NCBI GenBank assembly: GCA_023418095.1 | Contig: JAEZDL010000241.1 | Coordinates: 1-14,147 of the forward strand | From: Bacteroidota bacterium | Lineage (GTDB): Bacteria; Bacteroidota; Bacteroidia; Flavobacteriales_F; PHOS-HE28 | Direction of reading: 5' to 3' | Length of the DNA stretch: 14,147 nucleotides | Shown here: in pieces, positions 13,907-14,147 of the stretch | How the letters are laid out: the number at the start of each line of letters is the position of its first letter | Position numbering within the stretch: the stretch's first letter is position 1 | Notes under the pieces: generated by a model | The model's database searches: none | The model's input: only the letters and a program-made list of their open reading frames with translations | What the model was told of the DNA's origin: nothing | Translations under genes and position numbers: made by a program

Positions 13907-14147
13907 ATGAAGGAGTGGGCGAAGGCCGCAGTGCTGGCGATCGTTCTGCTGGTGTTGCTGTACTTTTTCATCGCCCGCTGGGTGATCGTGGACAGTACGA
14001 GCATGTACGCCACGCTCCTGCCGGGCGATGTGCTCCTGGTGGATCGCACCGCCGCATGGAACGGTTACGATCGTAACGATATCGTGGTCTTCCACGATCC
14101 AGTGAGCGATCACCTGCCCCTGTACCAGCGCCCATTGCTGGTGAAAC
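13907..14147 (+). CDS. lepB: Signal peptidase I, N-terminal part (cut by the window end)
   Basis: The first 80 residues of a serine/lysine signal peptidase, which removes signal peptides from exported proteins at the inner membrane. From ATG 13907 (GTG 13901 also possible) there is one membrane helix (about residues 8-28), then the box DSTSMYATLLPGDVLLV with the likely nucleophile Ser32 before Met33. 'NDIVVFHDP' matches the second conserved box. The last complete codon, Lys80 in RPLLVK, is in the place of the catalytic lysine (usually followed by Arg), so both catalytic residues seem to be present. The rest is outside the window, so length and activity cannot be judged. The short N-terminus suggests the compact single-span form; Bacteroidota often carry more than one signal peptidase I. 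Confidence 0.88.
   Translation, partial: MKEWAKAAVLAIVLLVLLYFFIARWVIVDSTSMYATLLPGDVLLVDRTAAWNGYDRNDIVVFHDPVSDHLPLYQRPLLVK

Noticed and set aside
1..14147. CRISPR arrays, tRNA or rRNA genes
   Set aside because: No regularly spaced direct repeats of suitable length, no cloverleaf-like segment and no rRNA-like stretch were seen; gaps between genes are too short.

Overview
The window is about 14.1 kb of gene-dense chromosome. It most likely comes from a Bacteroidota member, probably Flavobacteriales-like but with an unusually high GC content (about 55% by eye). The grounds are gene families and gene order typical of that phylum: an OstA-like protein, a Bacteroidota-type LptD, an amidase_3 enzyme with a SPOR-like tail, an MlaD/MCE protein, a pair of (Fe-S)/CCG-domain proteins, and the small conserved protein usually labelled 'ABC transporter ATPase'. 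Strong Shine-Dalgarno sequences are scarce, as usual in this phylum. The tetramer GATC, mostly as CGATC/GATCG, is several-fold over-represented throughout.

Layout. Bases 1-907 (+) hold the 3' part of an OstA/LptA-like LPS-transport gene. It converges, with no spacer, on a minus-strand three-gene cassette (4670 to 908) whose genes overlap by ATGA. The cassette encodes a small four-helix membrane protein, a membrane-anchored protein resembling CotH kinase, and a membrane-anchored protein that appears to fuse a CotH-like region to a right-handed parallel beta-helix. This cassette is the least ordinary gene content here. Further along the minus strand, from 10144 down to 4779, runs a conserved envelope and electron-transfer run: N-acetylmuramoyl-L-alanine amidase, MlaD-like protein, membrane (Fe-S) protein, HdrB-like (Fe-S) protein and the 'ABC transporter ATPase' family protein. 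Between the two (Fe-S) genes sits a small unit (about 6147-6658) that encodes a four-helix-bundle (S23/IVS-type) protein and is bounded by 31-bp inverted repeats made of heptads. It looks like an insertion.

Divergently, from about 10224 (+), run lptD, a trpG/pabA-type glutamine amidotransferase, a VOC/glyoxalase-fold protein, and the start of a signal peptidase I gene cut by the window end. The lptD gene carries what looks like a 126-bp in-frame insertion bounded by a 7-bp direct repeat.

Functionally, most genes serve envelope biogenesis: LPS export (OstA-like, LptD), peptidoglycan cleavage (amidase), lipid transport (MlaD) and protein export (signal peptidase). A membrane-associated Fe-S electron-transfer pair lies among them. 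The three best candidates for something undescribed are the CotH-like/beta-helix cassette, the heptad-repeat-bounded four-helix-bundle unit, and the in-frame insert in LptD.
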